Assembly (NCBI GenBank): GCA_026182355.1
Contig: JAPFBL010000036.1
Location: 1,240,001 to 1,304,000 of the forward strand
Length of the DNA stretch: 64,000 nucleotides
Direction of reading: 5' to 3'
Source: Hermatobates lingyangjiaoensis
Lineage: Eukaryota > Arthropoda > Insecta > Hemiptera > Hermatobatidae
The position numbers and the translations under genes were made by a program. Below, one piece after another: positions 1 through 11,900 of the stretch; the first letter of the stretch is position 1; each line of letters begins with the position of its first letter. The notes under the pieces are model-generated. The model made no database searches. It was given only the letters and a program-made list of their open reading frames with translations, and was not told the origin of the DNA.

Positions 1-3000
1 GTTAAACAGTACTCATGCATAACATAACCATTAAATAACCAAGGTTTTTATAATAGTTACATCCGTAAACTGAAGCATCTTAAGAATACTACTGTAACAG
101 ACACCGAGGACGTCATTTTGGCTGACAAATTATTATTTACGGAGTCAAATACAGTTCCCCAACTAAATTTCTTCATTTATTTTGAAGATTAACCTTCTGT
201 TTTATTATTACCAGCAGATGTGCCCATTTTTTATGGGTATTTTACACAAATTCAGAGATGAATAGTAGTATTTCAAAATATTATTAGAAAAATTATAGAA
301 TAGGAAAAAAGATATTTATTAGCACAGTCTTAAGAAAGTGGAAACTCTGACCCTTGAGCAAGCAACATACAGTTAACCATGTGAGAAACACTTGGCTCAC
401 TCACTTCAAATTCCTGCCTTAGACAGAATTTGGGCTAGCGACTTATTTACTTAGACATTGCGAAACAGACGCTGACGGGAAATTCCAACCGTTTGAATTG
501 AAAGATTGTTACTAGGTATAAATGGTATGTGTGGTATAAATACTGACTCCCCAGTCATGATCTGTGCAAAGCACAAATTTGGAGTCGTGTACACATTTTG
601 AGTGCACATTTTTGGGGCACTCAAGTTTTGTAACAGCATGATTGGTGCCCCTACTTTAAGTTTTAAGTCAAGGGAAGGCAGTTCCAGCAGCAGTCATGGA
701 GTCAGAAAATTCAATTGGATAATGAACTGCTTCCTCATCACTAAGCACTCTGTTTACTGTCTTGTAAATTCTTTCCTCAGCTTGATATAGTGGAAGAACT
801 TGTTTATTGATTTTTCCTGCCTGCTCATTTGTAAGAGTAAGAATTGATCCTTCACAAAACTAGTTATTCTGAATAGATGGCAGATCTTGAACTTCGGGAA
901 ACACCTTGTCAACTATCTGTTGACCTATCTTATCATTTATCTTAATATAAATGCAATTAAAATCAACTTACAATACTTACTTGCTATACCTTTATATATA
1001 TTCAAATTAAACATGTCTGTGAAAATTGCCAAAGACAGCTTAAAAGCCCATAACTTCACTTCTATGTTAAATTTTTAATCTATTCAAAGCTTAGATTTTA
1101 AGTTAGATGTACAGAAACCTACTTAACTTGTTAGTATGTTTACATACACGTAAAGTTAATGTGAAATGAGTCAGTTCTGAGTAATGTACGGACAAAACCT
1201 TTCTTTTATTTATATAGATTATTACTATTATATTTTGTGGTAAGATGTCCCTTGTCTATAATTTGAATATATATAAAGGTATAGCAAGTAAGTATTGTAA
1301 GTTGATTTTAATTGCATTTATATTTAAGATAAATGATAGGATAGGTCAACAGATAGTCATTTTTCATATTTGAAAGAATATTCAACTTTTTTTTTATTGT
1401 TTATGTTTTTAAACTTCTATTAGTTTAAAAATTTAAACTTTATTAATAAGCCATATTGACTATATGGAGCATATATGAATATGGTTCCCTTAAAGTAAAT
1501 TAAAACTCAAGTTCTTAAACCACAAGAGTTTTGATTAAATAGGAAATAGTCATAATTATATAAAGATTGGGGTCAAGTAAAAAATGCTGTATTGACGTTT
1601 AGTTTTAAGAGTGCAAACAAGATTTCCATATTATTTACAGGCATATTGTGTTAATCATAAGAAAGGTCGATTTTGTCTCTTATATAAATTTGCATTAATT
1701 GTATCATACAAATAATTCAACCCTGGGAAATCCAGTACCCGACTGCTTATCAGAGTTCTAGCCATGTAATATGTCAGAAAGGTTATCACTGATAACAAAA
1801 CAGAAAGTTCAAAAATCTTATTTACAGGCATCAGAGTTTCAATAAATCCAAGGATATTAAAAAAAAATATATATCTAGAGTAAAACACTCGAATTCCACT
1901 GACAAATTAATATTGGAGAAACTGTGAACGTGTTGGTCATACAAAGTTTTGCTTAGCAGCACAATTCGGAAATAGCACAATCGATTTTACTGAAACGCTT
2001 AAGGCCTCAAGAGATCAGATCTTTTTGCTTTTTGTTTAATAGCAGTATGGGGGTGTGCCTGGGATTATTAGAGGAGGACATCCTAACAGAGTAGGCAAAA
2101 TAAGAGAGTTATTTTAAAATTTTAACAGTACTCAATTAAGCTTTTCAGCTTAACAATGCTTCAGAAAAAGGTGATGTCCTTATTCCTCTTAGTTTCTGAA
2201 TGTTAATTAAACTGATCAAATGGACAATGAAATATGAACGATGCTATAAAACATACAAAAACACCTACAGAACTCACTTAAATATTTCGAAATATTTCGC
2301 GTTTGGAGGAACCTGGAAGAACTCCAGAACTCAAGTAGCTAACCGAGCTGTTGTAAACGGCAAATATTGTTATTAGAATAAGAAGAGAGAAAAATATCAA
2401 AGGACATATTTTTAAAAGAAATAGAAAGGGAAAAACACCAACCATGAAAACGAATTAATTTAAATTAATATAATAAATAGCTAGAAAAAAGTTAAAATCG
2501 ACGAAATAAAGAAAGGACATATACCATATGGTAATCTTAAGAAGAGGATAATAAGGATTGGGTGGAGAAATACTCTGAAAGAATTGTGGTAAAAAATTCT
2601 ATCGATCCAAGGAGTGACCATCATTGATCATAGAACTCCTACCCTGTCTATTACCACTATTTTCCTCATTATACGGCCTGATTCAACCTTAAAATACAAT
2701 GCCTTTCTGTTATTTGGTTTATTCAGAAATAAAATCATGACCCTAAAAAAATTTGATAATTTAAAGAAAATTAGTATGAGAACGTAAAACCATATAAATT
2801 GTAATTATTTTTGAAATCTGAAAGAAATGCAATACTATCATTAAATATCGTTATATTGGAATTGAACTCAGAAATCATAGAAAAGACATTAAAAATAGAC
2901 TCAGGGATAAAAATAGACTCAGACATTTCAAAAACGTGTAAAGGTGTCAAAATATGGAGACATTTGTTTCATAATTACTCTACTTTATTTATAGTAATGT

Positions 3001-3979
3001 TAAAATATACAATTTTATTTTATTATTTAAATTAAATATTTTCTTGTTCTTTTGAAATTATGTTATGTAAGAAACTAGATTCAAGAGCATGATGAAATAA
3101 GTCTAGAAGTGAGACCGGTTTTAGGCTGATTTGACGGTTCAATCAACTTGCACCCCGCACATGAAGAGGCCATTTCTCTGTATTATATGAGGTACAAATT
3201 ACTACTGAAAACATTAAATGGAGAATGAGATATGTTTCCTTATACTTGATGTATTTAGTACACTTGATGAAAAATGTTAAATCTTATTATGTATTTCCAT
3301 TATCGACTACAATTTTATTTTTATTATTTTGTCATAATAGAATTTGTCTGTGAGTTCTATTATTAAGTGACTTAAGGATTAAAAACGTTTTTCTCTACTT
3401 CTGAACTTTTACCTATCCCTTCTTTAATATAAGTTCTGTTTTCATGTGTTGTAAGTTTCATCACACTTTAGATATATTTTAATGCGTCTTTAAGAACAAG
3501 ACTGTCCCGTAATAGTATAATATTACAGTACATTAGTTGTCTCTATAGAGACTAAAAAGAACAGTTAAGTGTATGAATGAGTCAAATAAATGGCATGAGG
3601 GTGTCTGTTGTATGGGTCTAAGTTACAAAATCAGCCAATACATGTATGGGTGAGTCAGAATAATATACTGATTATTTACCGTGATCTATGGGAATTTACT
3701 AATATTAAATGTTTTATGATGATATGATAGTGGTAGATCATTACCTATGTTTTCGATTACTAGTTATTTTTTAAAGGCTACATGAGCACAGAAGATGTAA
3801 GTAAAATTGCTAACTGTAGCCTACTATCAGCTGTCATGAATGTATACGTTGCAACAAAAATGGCTTGTATTGTTAAAAAAATGTTACTTAGGTGATTTTA
3901 TTGTCAGTTTTAAATTACACTAATCTCTCAAAAATATGCTAGTTGAGGACAGAAATATACTAGTTATATCCTAACTTGA
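1..3979. other. AT-rich intergenic DNA, no gene recognised
   Basis: Only short open frames occur, none with a recognisable domain or splice context. The one clear structure is a foldback repeat between about 911 and 1357, listed separately. Confidence 0.6.
911..1357. repeat. Foldback (inverted) repeat with about 99-bp arms
   Basis: The left arm (about 911-1009) returns almost perfectly as its reverse complement at 1259-1357, with only a few differences. The spacer is about 249 bp of AT-rich sequence with no ORF. Such a foldback is typical of a non-autonomous DNA transposon or an inverted duplication. No target-site duplication was found, so the class is not assigned. Confidence 0.7.
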
Positions 3980-4300
3980 GGACCAGGCTAGTTCAGTGGT
4001 TACGTGCTCACCTCTGAACTGATAGAACCGGGGTTCAATCCTCACCTGTCCCTCGATTTATTCACGCGGGAGCTGAATAAATCTGAGCACGTCGTCCCTC
4101 GGAGAAGGACGTTAAACCGTCGTTCCCGAGCCTGTACGATGTCAGGTACTCGTTAAAGATCCCTACTCTAAATACATTTGAGTTAGGCAAAATTTAGGAC
4201 TCCCACTGTAGAATCAATCTTCATTGTGTGGTATCACAAAGGGCCAATGCTTGGCCTACGTGTGTTCCCTTGTGGGACTGCCACTGCAACCTAACCTATG
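3980..4300 (+). mobile_element. tRNA-derived SINE, complete copy with 9-bp target-site duplication
   Basis: The 5' head looks like a tRNA gene: a box-A-like stretch (TAGTTCAGTGG near 3989) and a box-B-like stretch (GGTTCAATCC near 4034) about 45 bp apart, as expected for an internal RNA polymerase III promoter. The body runs to a conserved tail ending near CAACCTAACC. The flanks CTAACTTGA at 3971-3979 and 4301-4309 are identical, which marks a target-site duplication and fixes the element ends. A second full copy lies inverted at about 61471-61791 and a tail-only copy at about 38194-38290. It needs a LINE in trans; no LINE reverse transcriptase was seen here. Confidence 0.85.
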
Positions 4301-4309
4301 CTAACTTGA

Positions 4310-4850
4310 AAATATTTTATCATAACATTATAAATAACTGACAAAAAATCGAATCACAAAGAATATGCGAGAGTGATACTTAGACTATGAAGATATAATG
4401 CTTGTCTACTAGAAATTCTGAGCTGACCTAAGGGACCTTGTTATTCCTTTAAAGGGTTTTGAGCTATCAAGTATCAGGAATTGATTTTGACACACAGTAA
4501 CGTGTTAAATATCTCGTTTGAGAAGAATTAATAGATCTCGTATTGTAAGCAAAACACAAAACATTCATAACAAGTTGCTGTTTATATAAATAAAAGTGAA
4601 TGTTTGTCTGTTCTCTTATACCTTCCTAAACCGTTCTTCCGATTATGAAAAAGCTTTAGGGAATGGTTGGACGCATGCACTTTATTTGCCAGGCACGCCA
4701 CCGCAAGTCTAACATTGATAGTTGGTAATTGGTGTATATAATATTTTTCTATGAAACATCAATCAACCACAACTCTGCAGTGATACCAGGCATTTGGTGA
4801 AAAAATTGATTAACAACATAATCGAACGTACAATTTTTAAAGGAGAAGAT
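4310..4850. other. Spacer with no recognised gene
   Basis: AT-rich sequence between the SINE and the first Helitron helicase tail. It could be decayed Helitron sequence, but no protein motif can be read. Confidence 0.4.
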
Positions 4851-4867
4851 GTACATTACCATGCAGC

Positions 4868-5115
4868 CCAATGATTCTAAGAGATATGCCAGTCGAATTT
4901 AAACGTTTTTAGTTTCCGGTGCAACTCGCCATTACAATGACCAACAACAAATCACAAGGACAATCACTACAAGTGTGTGGACTGAATTTGGAAATTCATG
5001 CTTCCCACGTGAACAGCTGGATGTGGCCTGCTCACGCGTCAATATTTATTTGTGTTCACACCAGAGAGAAAAAACAAATATTGTCTATCCAAATGCACTT
5101 CAATAAATACAATTG
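4868..5115 (+). pseudogene. Decayed Helitron helicase (PIF1-like) C-terminus, copy 1
   Basis: Translation shows the end of the Rep-Helicase protein of Helitron transposons. The helicase core TMTNNKSQGQSLQVCGLNLE is followed, after a frame change, by EQLDVACSRVN and then NIVYPNALQ and a stop at about 5113-5115. The family normally reads as one frame through an AFAMTINKSQGQ-type block and a QLYVACSRV block. Here an in-frame TAG lies just upstream (near 4907) and one frameshift separates the blocks, so it cannot encode a working helicase. The upstream Rep and most of the helicase domain are missing. Confidence 0.75.
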
Positions 5116-5604
5116 AACCATACCTTTGTCACACTTTTCTTGATTAAAAATAACCGATGATCTAATCTAAAATATATCGAATATTGTTGTATATTACAAT
5201 AAATATAATTCTTTGTAAATAATTTTTATTTATTTATTAAGATAGGACTACGTCTGTTGGGTCAGCTATGCTATTATGTTAATAATTAAATACTAAATTA
5301 AGTTTAGCTAAACTTAACACGATGTTCATTAACGGTTAGGTGGTACAAGTTCGCCTGGACAGCTATCTCAGGTAAATGAATCTGGCACATCACTAAAAGT
5401 TGAGGAGTTATAAGTTACTCGGGGCCAGTATCTTGTGTACTTGGAGCCTTAGCACCTCCGGAACATAGGAACCTTTCAAACGCTTGCTTCTACGAAATTT
5501 TATGAGTGTTTAGCATTACTGTTACCCGACAAAATCTGGCACGCTTGCGTACTAAATTTTTTAATTTTACAAATTTTTAAATTTATTTTTGTTCAAACGA
5601 TTAC

Positions 5605-5817
5605 AAAGTGTCCGTCAGATTCTCTTTCGCAATGACGTTAACTAAGTCGCAAGGGGAAACTTTATCTAACGCAGAAATTGAAGTGAGTGAGACCAATTGT
5701 TTCTTACATGGTCAACTGTATGTTGCTTGCTCAAGAGTTAGAGGTTCCAACTCTTTGTTCTTCCATGGACCTGAAGGACAGACAGCTAATGTGGTATATA
5801 CAGAAGCATTTGTTTAA
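5605..5817 (+). pseudogene. Decayed Helitron helicase C-terminus, copy 2
   Basis: An open stretch of about 69 codons reads VRFSFAMTLTKSQGETLSNA, then HGQLYVACSRVRGSNSLFFH, then NVVYTEAFV and a stop. These are the last conserved helicase motifs of Helitron or PIF1-type proteins. It has no start codon of its own and no upstream helicase domain, so it is a fragment. It lies about 490 bp after copy 1 in the same orientation, but its residues differ enough that it is not a recent duplicate. It represents a second Helitron lineage or a much older insertion. Confidence 0.75.
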
Positions 5818-6786
5818 CACTACACTTATAATGGTATTTTATACTATTCTATAATTTCTAATGATATTTTGGAATACCAAGTACAATCGAATTTTTGATT
5901 CCGTCAGAGACGGGTAGGTTTGCTAGTAACTAATAAATTAGAAAGCATTTAAATTCATCAATTTATATGTTGCTTGTTATTAGCCTAGGCTAGCGTATGG
6001 TGCCCTTTACGTTAATTTAACAAATTTTTCTGGTTCACCATTTGTTAGGTGTTATATTTGTCCATTACTTTGTAACAATTTCAACTACTTCCAAGTACAT
6101 GTAAAGTTGTCTTCCCACTGATGTCAACTCAAAGTCACATTGTAAGAACTTTTTTTATGTGTTCTTTAATGTGTTTGAATAATAAAGTGTATTAGATAGT
6201 GAAGTTCGTTATACAGGGAGTGTACTGTACACAAAGGTAAACGCTATTGTACCTTTGTCACAACATGGATTATATCTCTCGCCTGCCAGTTTTTTACATA
6301 ATTTCTCAAAACAAAATTTACATTTTTCGTTTCACCTCAATAATTCCAGTACATCAACCTCATGGCATAAATGAAGCTCAAGGCCTTTATTATTCTGATA
6401 TTTTATTTACAATCATAACAGTTGTGATCCTTATCTGTAGAGTTGTTGAGCTAATCTATGAGTGTTTAGTTGGAGTTTCCTTCCTGTTTTTATTACGTTC
6501 CACCAAAATCACGTTAATTTATTTTTTTCTTTCCTCAGTAGTATTATTTGCTTTTCTTTTGTGTTTGCTTTGTAATTTGACCGTATTAAATATCAATCAA
6601 TACCAATATACCACTATAATAATGATTGTAGGGTAAATACCACATAATAACTGATTGCACTACATTAGAACTATAATAATGATACGGAAAATATGGTAAA
6701 ACTAATTGGTTACGCAAATTATAAATTTTTAGTCAGTCTATGTAGATAGAAAGTAAATTATTAAAAGACATTATTTTGTTGCAATT
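5818..6786. other. Spacer with no supported gene
   Basis: An open frame of about 120 codons (ATG at 6265 to a stop near 6636) encodes a hydrophobic, leucine/isoleucine-rich peptide of the sort AT-rich random sequence gives. It has no recognised domain and no splice context. A short stretch near 6634-6680 recurs at about 51585-51630 and so is probably interspersed-repeat sequence. Confidence 0.4.
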
Positions 6787-7240
6787 ATGAAACACATTTC
6801 TCGCCGCTGTCAATCACTATTCATTGGTAGTACTTATGAAACACATTTCTTGCCGCTGTCAATCACTATTCATTGGTAGTACTTATGAAACACATTTCTC
6901 CCCGCTGTCAGTCACTATTCATTGGTAGTACTTATGAAACACATTTCTCGCCGCTGTCAATCACTATTCATTGGTAGTACTTATGAAACACATTTCTCGC
7001 CGCTGTCAATCACTATTCATTGGTAGTACTTATGAAACACATTTCTCGCCGCTGTCAATCACTATTCATTGGTAGTACTTATGAAACACATTTCTCACCG
7101 ATGTCAATCACTATTCATTGGTAGTACTTATGAAACACATTTCTCACCGATGTCAATCAATATTCATTGGTAGTACTTATGAAACACATTTCTCCCCGCT
7201 GTCAGTCACTATTCATTGGTAGTACTTATGAACTGCATTT
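6787..7240. repeat. 49-bp tandem repeat array (about nine copies)
   Basis: Units start ATGAAACACATTTCT and recur at 6787, 6836, 6885, 6934, 6983, 7032, 7081, 7130 and 7179, with a tenth breaking off after 7228. The period is exactly 49 bp with no indels. Units differ by a few substitutions: copies 3 and 9 share CCCCGCTGTCAGTC, and copies 7 and 8 share CACCGATGTC. This pattern points to unequal exchange or segmental copying inside the array. There are no spacers, so it is a minisatellite and not a CRISPR. Confidence 0.95.
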
Positions 7241-9589
7241 CTTTTAATTGCATTTGCTGATTGTCTCTTGTTTGATTGTCATTGGTTTGATCGTTTTTTG
7301 TTGATTAGTAATCGGGTCTCCTTCAGCCTTACTTGGGGTACACAAATACTTGTCTTTTGTTATTATATATGAGTTGGAACAGAGTGGTTCATCGTAAAAT
7401 CAGGAAATTTAGGTTGATACTAAACTGTTTAAAAATAAATTAATCATAATAAAACTCAAAGGCAACTTCTGATATTGAATAGATAATTTGAAAGTAATTC
7501 TTATTTTGGATTTCTCTATTTTTCATTTTCCTTTTTTACTACAGCTTCTTCTTCATGGACGAAATTTGAAAAACTGAGAAGATATTAAATTCAACCAGAA
7601 TGTTCTATAATGAAATCTAATGATTAGAAATGCCTATTTGTAAATGTTTTTACTTTATTATTTTGGATAAATTAATCCAAAAAAGTCTTGCTTAAACACT
7701 TAATATTTAAGTGCTTAGAAAATTTTAGCATCCTTGCAGTAATACCATCAAAAGATATAACTTAGGAAAATCTATCATTTAATATTCAATTGTATTAATA
7801 TTTTTAAAAATGTTAAGCAATTATATATGAAATAGTGTTAAATCAAACTCGTTGACCCTGAGAAGTAAATTTCATGGGCAAATGAAAGTTCTACAGCCAA
7901 TCTCTGCCATATTAATGTAAAAGCCTTGAGAATAAACCAAGATTAAAGAAACTAGGATCTTTTATTTCTTTGATTTTGCACGTTATCAAATTCATATTGA
8001 GCAACTGAGAATCAGACCACCTGAGATTTTAAAATCTCAGGTCTCAAAATTAGGGTAACTGTCAATGTCAATTGAATTCTATCTTTATACATAAAGTTCG
8101 TGATTTTGTTTATTCACCCATTCCCCGTGGAGAAAGAGACCTGAAATTAAATATATATTATTTATTGCCTGAATAATGTTAAATAAAAGAAAATTGTCAC
8201 TATATTCCAAAAATTGGAGCCAAAATTTAACTGGTAATAAAAGAAAGGCATGGAGCAAGAGTAGCTCAGAGGCTTGCGTGTTCGCTGATGACAGTACTGC
8301 AAATGTATTATAAATAAATTTAACAAATTATATACAAATATAATAACCTATTACATTAGAGGTTAAAAATGAATAATTTTACAAATAAACTTGAACACAA
8401 CTATCAGATAAAATACAAATGTTCTAAGGTAATATTATAAAGACACATTCCATTCATTAATGTTATTTTATGTTAGGTAAATAAATTGAATATTTCAATT
8501 TACAAGTTTTGTTTGTTTTAAATATATTTCATTGTGTACATACCTTGAATTGATATTTTATTTATTTATATCATAAGATAAATTTTTTTTTTACTTTTAA
8601 ATGATCTTTATTTTGCTAAATATACTTACTGAATCATGTTAAGAATACTATATCAAAAGCTTGAGTCATATAAGAATCTGTTTCCGTGCTTTAATAACAA
8701 GAAACAACAATTAAAATTATCCCTGTCAATCATGTTCAGTGAATTAATTTGAACACCTATTGTTATCATTTCTGAGTGACACAAAGGGTCACGGGTAGTC
8801 TAGTTTGAATATAGACAGTTAGAAAGAATTCCTTCAATGCAATTTTGTTTATTAATATAATTTTAAGAAAATATAAGTAAACTAAGATAACATAAATTTT
8901 GAAAAGACCTGTTCAAATTTGTTATCCTTCGAAGAGAGTCAATAATTGTTAGTTTGGTTGAACGCGACATATCCCATTTTATTTCAATTAAGTAGATTAA
9001 AAATAATCCAGGGGAAGAAATTGTAGTTGTTATTTTAAAATTTGTATTAATTTATTATATTGTTATAAATGCTCTCAATGATATCCAAAACAAGTTGTCA
9101 GTATAACTAATTATGCAATCTCTGATGCACTGAATTGATTACTCAATCGATTAAATGACTGCACTTTCATTTCATACATTGATTTAATTGAATTATAATA
9201 TTTATCAGTGGTTGTTTCAAATTAACTTTTCAGTTGTAGTTAAATATTTGACTTTATGACAAGCAATTACAATTGCTAAATCATAATATGTATTTAAATT
9301 AATACTTATTATCGGACCAGTCAATCAAAAGAAACATACGTTCATTATTTTTTTAAATAAACATGTCAATCACATTTTTATTGTGCTTAATCAAATGAAG
9401 TGACCTAATTAAAAGAACTCAATGAATTAACTCAGTTCATGATTTGCGATAATAGGTTTACTTGCAGAAAAGCGAAGAGTAGAGCATTCAAAATCTTGTA
9501 TTTTACTTACAATACTTGTCAAATAATGTTTTCAATTAGAATCAATAGGCAGTTTCTTTATTTGATCAACCATCTTTAATGAGTGTGGA
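7241..9589. other. AT-rich intergenic DNA, no gene recognised
   Basis: No coding frame or repeat family is recognised. A perfect 24-bp palindrome lies at 8019-8042 (12-bp arms, no loop). Confidence 0.5.
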
Positions 9590-9924
9590 AGTAGATGCCA
9601 GACGTATTGGCCTTGAGAAACCAGCTGGCCCCTTCTGCGTAAGCCATATTTCCTTATCAATGTCTGGAGTGTGCGTGGTGGGGCGGGGTGTCGAGCCCCT
9701 CTAAAATGGGAGCTTCAGCACAGTCGAGCCCACTTGAAACTCTGTTGGCTGACATGCGCGCTTAACGAGGTCTCCTTATCACTTTCTTTTGAGACAAGTC
9801 ATTTAAGTGATACAACCATTCAACTAGGCCCCCACGGTTTCGTTGATTTTTAGTAAGTGAAAAGGGTGTCTACCAGTTTTAGACCATTCGATTGTCTCCA
9901 AAATTACTGTATTATTTTACTGAG
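9590..9924 (+). promoter_or_regulatory. GC-richer island ending in a splice donor; possible promoter/leader exon of PFKFB
   Basis: This roughly 330-bp stretch is clearly richer in G+C than the surrounding DNA and ends in a consensus donor (TGAG|GTAAGT, intron from 9925). The first recognised PFKFB exon (25216) begins after an acceptor and needs an upstream exon. If this island is joined to it, the frame leading to ATG 25238 is closed upstream by a TGA near 9859 with no ATG after it, so it would act as a 5' UTR leader. The implied first intron would be about 15.3 kb. The link to PFKFB is inference; the island could serve another transcript. Confidence 0.3.
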
Positions 9925-10242
9925 GTAAGTTATATTTGCCTTAATATTTTTTGATTAAGATTTTTCCTGTGTTTTATAAAATGTTAATAAATACATTGTT
10001 TTAAAAATTGACAGAAATATATATGACACATCTTTTGAATTGCTACAGTCATTAAAACCATTTCTGTTTCATGTTTTTTTGTTATGTTTAACTGGCAGGT
10101 AATATGTTTCCTTTTAGAATGTGAATTATTACATGAAGAGGCTTACAATTACCGAAGATATAAATGCGCATAGGAAAGAAAAATGATAAATGAATGGAAC
10201 AAAGTAACATCATAGTAGGAGTCTGAAGCCTAACTGCTGTTG

Positions 10243-10305
<63 letters not shown>
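10243..10305. repeat. Compound (CT)n(AT)n microsatellite
   Basis: About 28 bp of CT repeats pass directly into about 35 bp of AT repeats. Open frames crossing it on both strands are products of the simple repeat. Confidence 0.95.
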
Positions 10306-10306
<1 letters not shown>

Positions 10307-10853
10307 CAATTTACAATACAACACAAGTTCAAATACGAAAAAATATAACACACTACGTGTGTTACTTTTCTCCCTATTTGAACTTATATGTGTACATATA
10401 TATAATACTGGGAGACGCTTTCACGAATACATTTATTCAAAAAAATTATGAAATTCCATGTTCATTCTTTTTCTTGAGAATTTTTCAAGTATTTCGCCTG
10501 TTTTTCTGAGTTGTTCTGTTAATAACAAAATCCACAATCCAACATTTTCTAATTCCAGAACAAATCAGCAAAACAGGAAGAAGGTATAAACATTCCTAAG
10601 AAAGGTAATTAAGCATGAAATTGGTGTAGAGTTTTTTATTGTAAATATATATATACATATATAGTTTAAACCGGAAAAAACAGTCCTAATCGAACAACTA
10701 TAGTTTAAAATAAACTAAGATACATAGTTAATGAACCTCCACGCCCATTCAAAATAACATCATTTGCAATTTGTCGGCCCACTCTCTCCACTATGACGTA
10801 AGAACCTCGTTTCTAAAAGACTCCCAAAATCCAACCAGTTAAATTACCAGAGG

Positions 10854-11270
10854 ATGTCCATTAAACAACTGGAGGATGTTCCTGCATTTGTCAGAACCTA
10901 CAAATGTTCTGTAGGTCCCTCCGTTGGCAACGTTTTTAGAAATGCCTTACTTATCCTCAACCATCCTTCCACTCCACTGAGCATAAATCCCTCCAAATAT
11001 TTAGGTCTCTCTTCAGTCATGAACCTCCTGAACTGGGTGTTCCAGTTTCACACCCACTCGAACAATTTATTTCACTCGTCATTAACAAAACTTCCGACCC
11101 CATCATTTTTTAAATGTCTTAATCCTGCCGATAATCTTTCCCAATCTGAGAGAAAGTCTTACAAAAACCTCATAAAAAGACGCCATCTTGTTATGCCTGC
11201 TGACAAGGGACCCACAGTTATGCTCATGGACTGCGATGTTCATGAGCGACTTGTTCAGGTACAATTACAG
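10854..11270 (+). pseudogene. Fragment of a Penelope-like element ORF, region upstream of the RT domain
   Basis: The frame contains KNLIKRRHLVMPADKGPTVM and then MDCDVHERLVQ. A PADKG block followed by a V-MD segment is typical of the region just N-terminal to the reverse transcriptase in PLE proteins. Upstream residues (LNPADNLSQSERKSYKNL) also fit this N-terminal domain. No RT motifs A to E follow: the frame loses similarity by about 11270, and at about 11374 it abuts a PLE 3' fragment in the opposite orientation. It is therefore a truncated, dead copy. Confidence 0.6.
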
Positions 11271-11373
11271 TATCGTTGTTCTATCACCTTCTTCCCTCAA
11301 ATTCCAATGGGAGGTTTTCAAACATCCACACTATGGTCCCGACCTTGCACCAAGTGCTTTCACTTGTTCCCAC

Positions 11374-11703
11374 TCGTGGAACCACCGCAATGCTGTCCAC
11401 CAGCAGAGGAGAGGAAAAATAGAAATCCCCCCAATATTTATTTATAAAACAAGATAAAAAATATATAATACGAAATAATAATGAAGGCAACAATAAGAAT
11501 ACAAATAATATTAAAAAAGAAAAAGTATTAACAATGAGGAAAAAAATAAGAAAAAAATTAATTAACGGTAGAGGTTAAGACCAGGAGGAGAGCGAGCCCC
11601 AAGGAAGCATATGAATGCCTCTTCAGAAGCTCTAAGAGTCACATGGGAATTAGACTTGGGGATTTTTTTGAGGATATGTACCCTGAAACAATCATTGAAA
11701 CGG
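11374..11703 (-). mobile_element. Penelope-like element 3' fragment (GIY-YIG tail plus 3' UTR), copy A
   Basis: This stretch matches about 56297-56615 along some 320 bp. Read on the minus strand it ends an ORF with NSHVTLRASEEAF and GLNLYR and a stop. That fits the C-terminal end of a GIY-YIG endonuclease, where a conserved Glu is followed by a late Leu-Asn. An AT-rich 3' UTR of about 190 bp follows and ends near ACTCGTGGAACC on the plus strand. Everything upstream of the nuclease tail is missing, as in the usual 5' truncation of PLE copies. Confidence 0.65.
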
Positions 11704-11900
11704 AATATATATATGTATATAGTTCAATGTACAAAAAGAAACATAGAGAAATTAAAAGCACACAGTCTTTAATATTTGGTTTGAACCGTCTTCAGGAGAG
11801 ATAAGAGAGGGAAATCAAGTGTACTGGTTCAGAGACGTTTGGAGACCAACAAAGTTAACGCTTGCTCGCCCGGTCACAGAGAATAAGGTAGACAGGAATC
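11704..11900 (-). repeat. PLE-like terminal repeat fragment
   Basis: On the minus strand it contains CTCCTGAAGACGG, a short GGTT/ACC hairpin and an AAAT stretch. It is a degenerate version of the CTGANGA-hairpin-GAAA motif at other repeat ends in this window. It follows directly on PLE fragment copy A and a short (AT)n run. Confidence 0.4.

Noticed and set aside
3980..4060. tRNA gene
   Set aside because: Box A and box B are present, but no complete cloverleaf with paired acceptor stem and anticodon loop can be drawn, and the same head occurs on a dispersed element with a target-site duplication.
6265..6636. Open frame of about 120 codons with a hydrophobic product
   Set aside because: Leucine/isoleucine-rich composition expected from AT-rich DNA, no recognised domain, no splice or promoter context, and its end overlaps repeat sequence shared with 51585.
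6787..7240. Regular 49-bp repeats considered as a CRISPR array
   Set aside because: There are no unique spacers and no cas genes, and the genome is eukaryotic. It is a minisatellite.
10088..10509. Overlapping open frames on both strands with poly-YI and poly-ER/LS stretches
   Set aside because: They are translations of the (CT)n(AT)n microsatellite and not genes.
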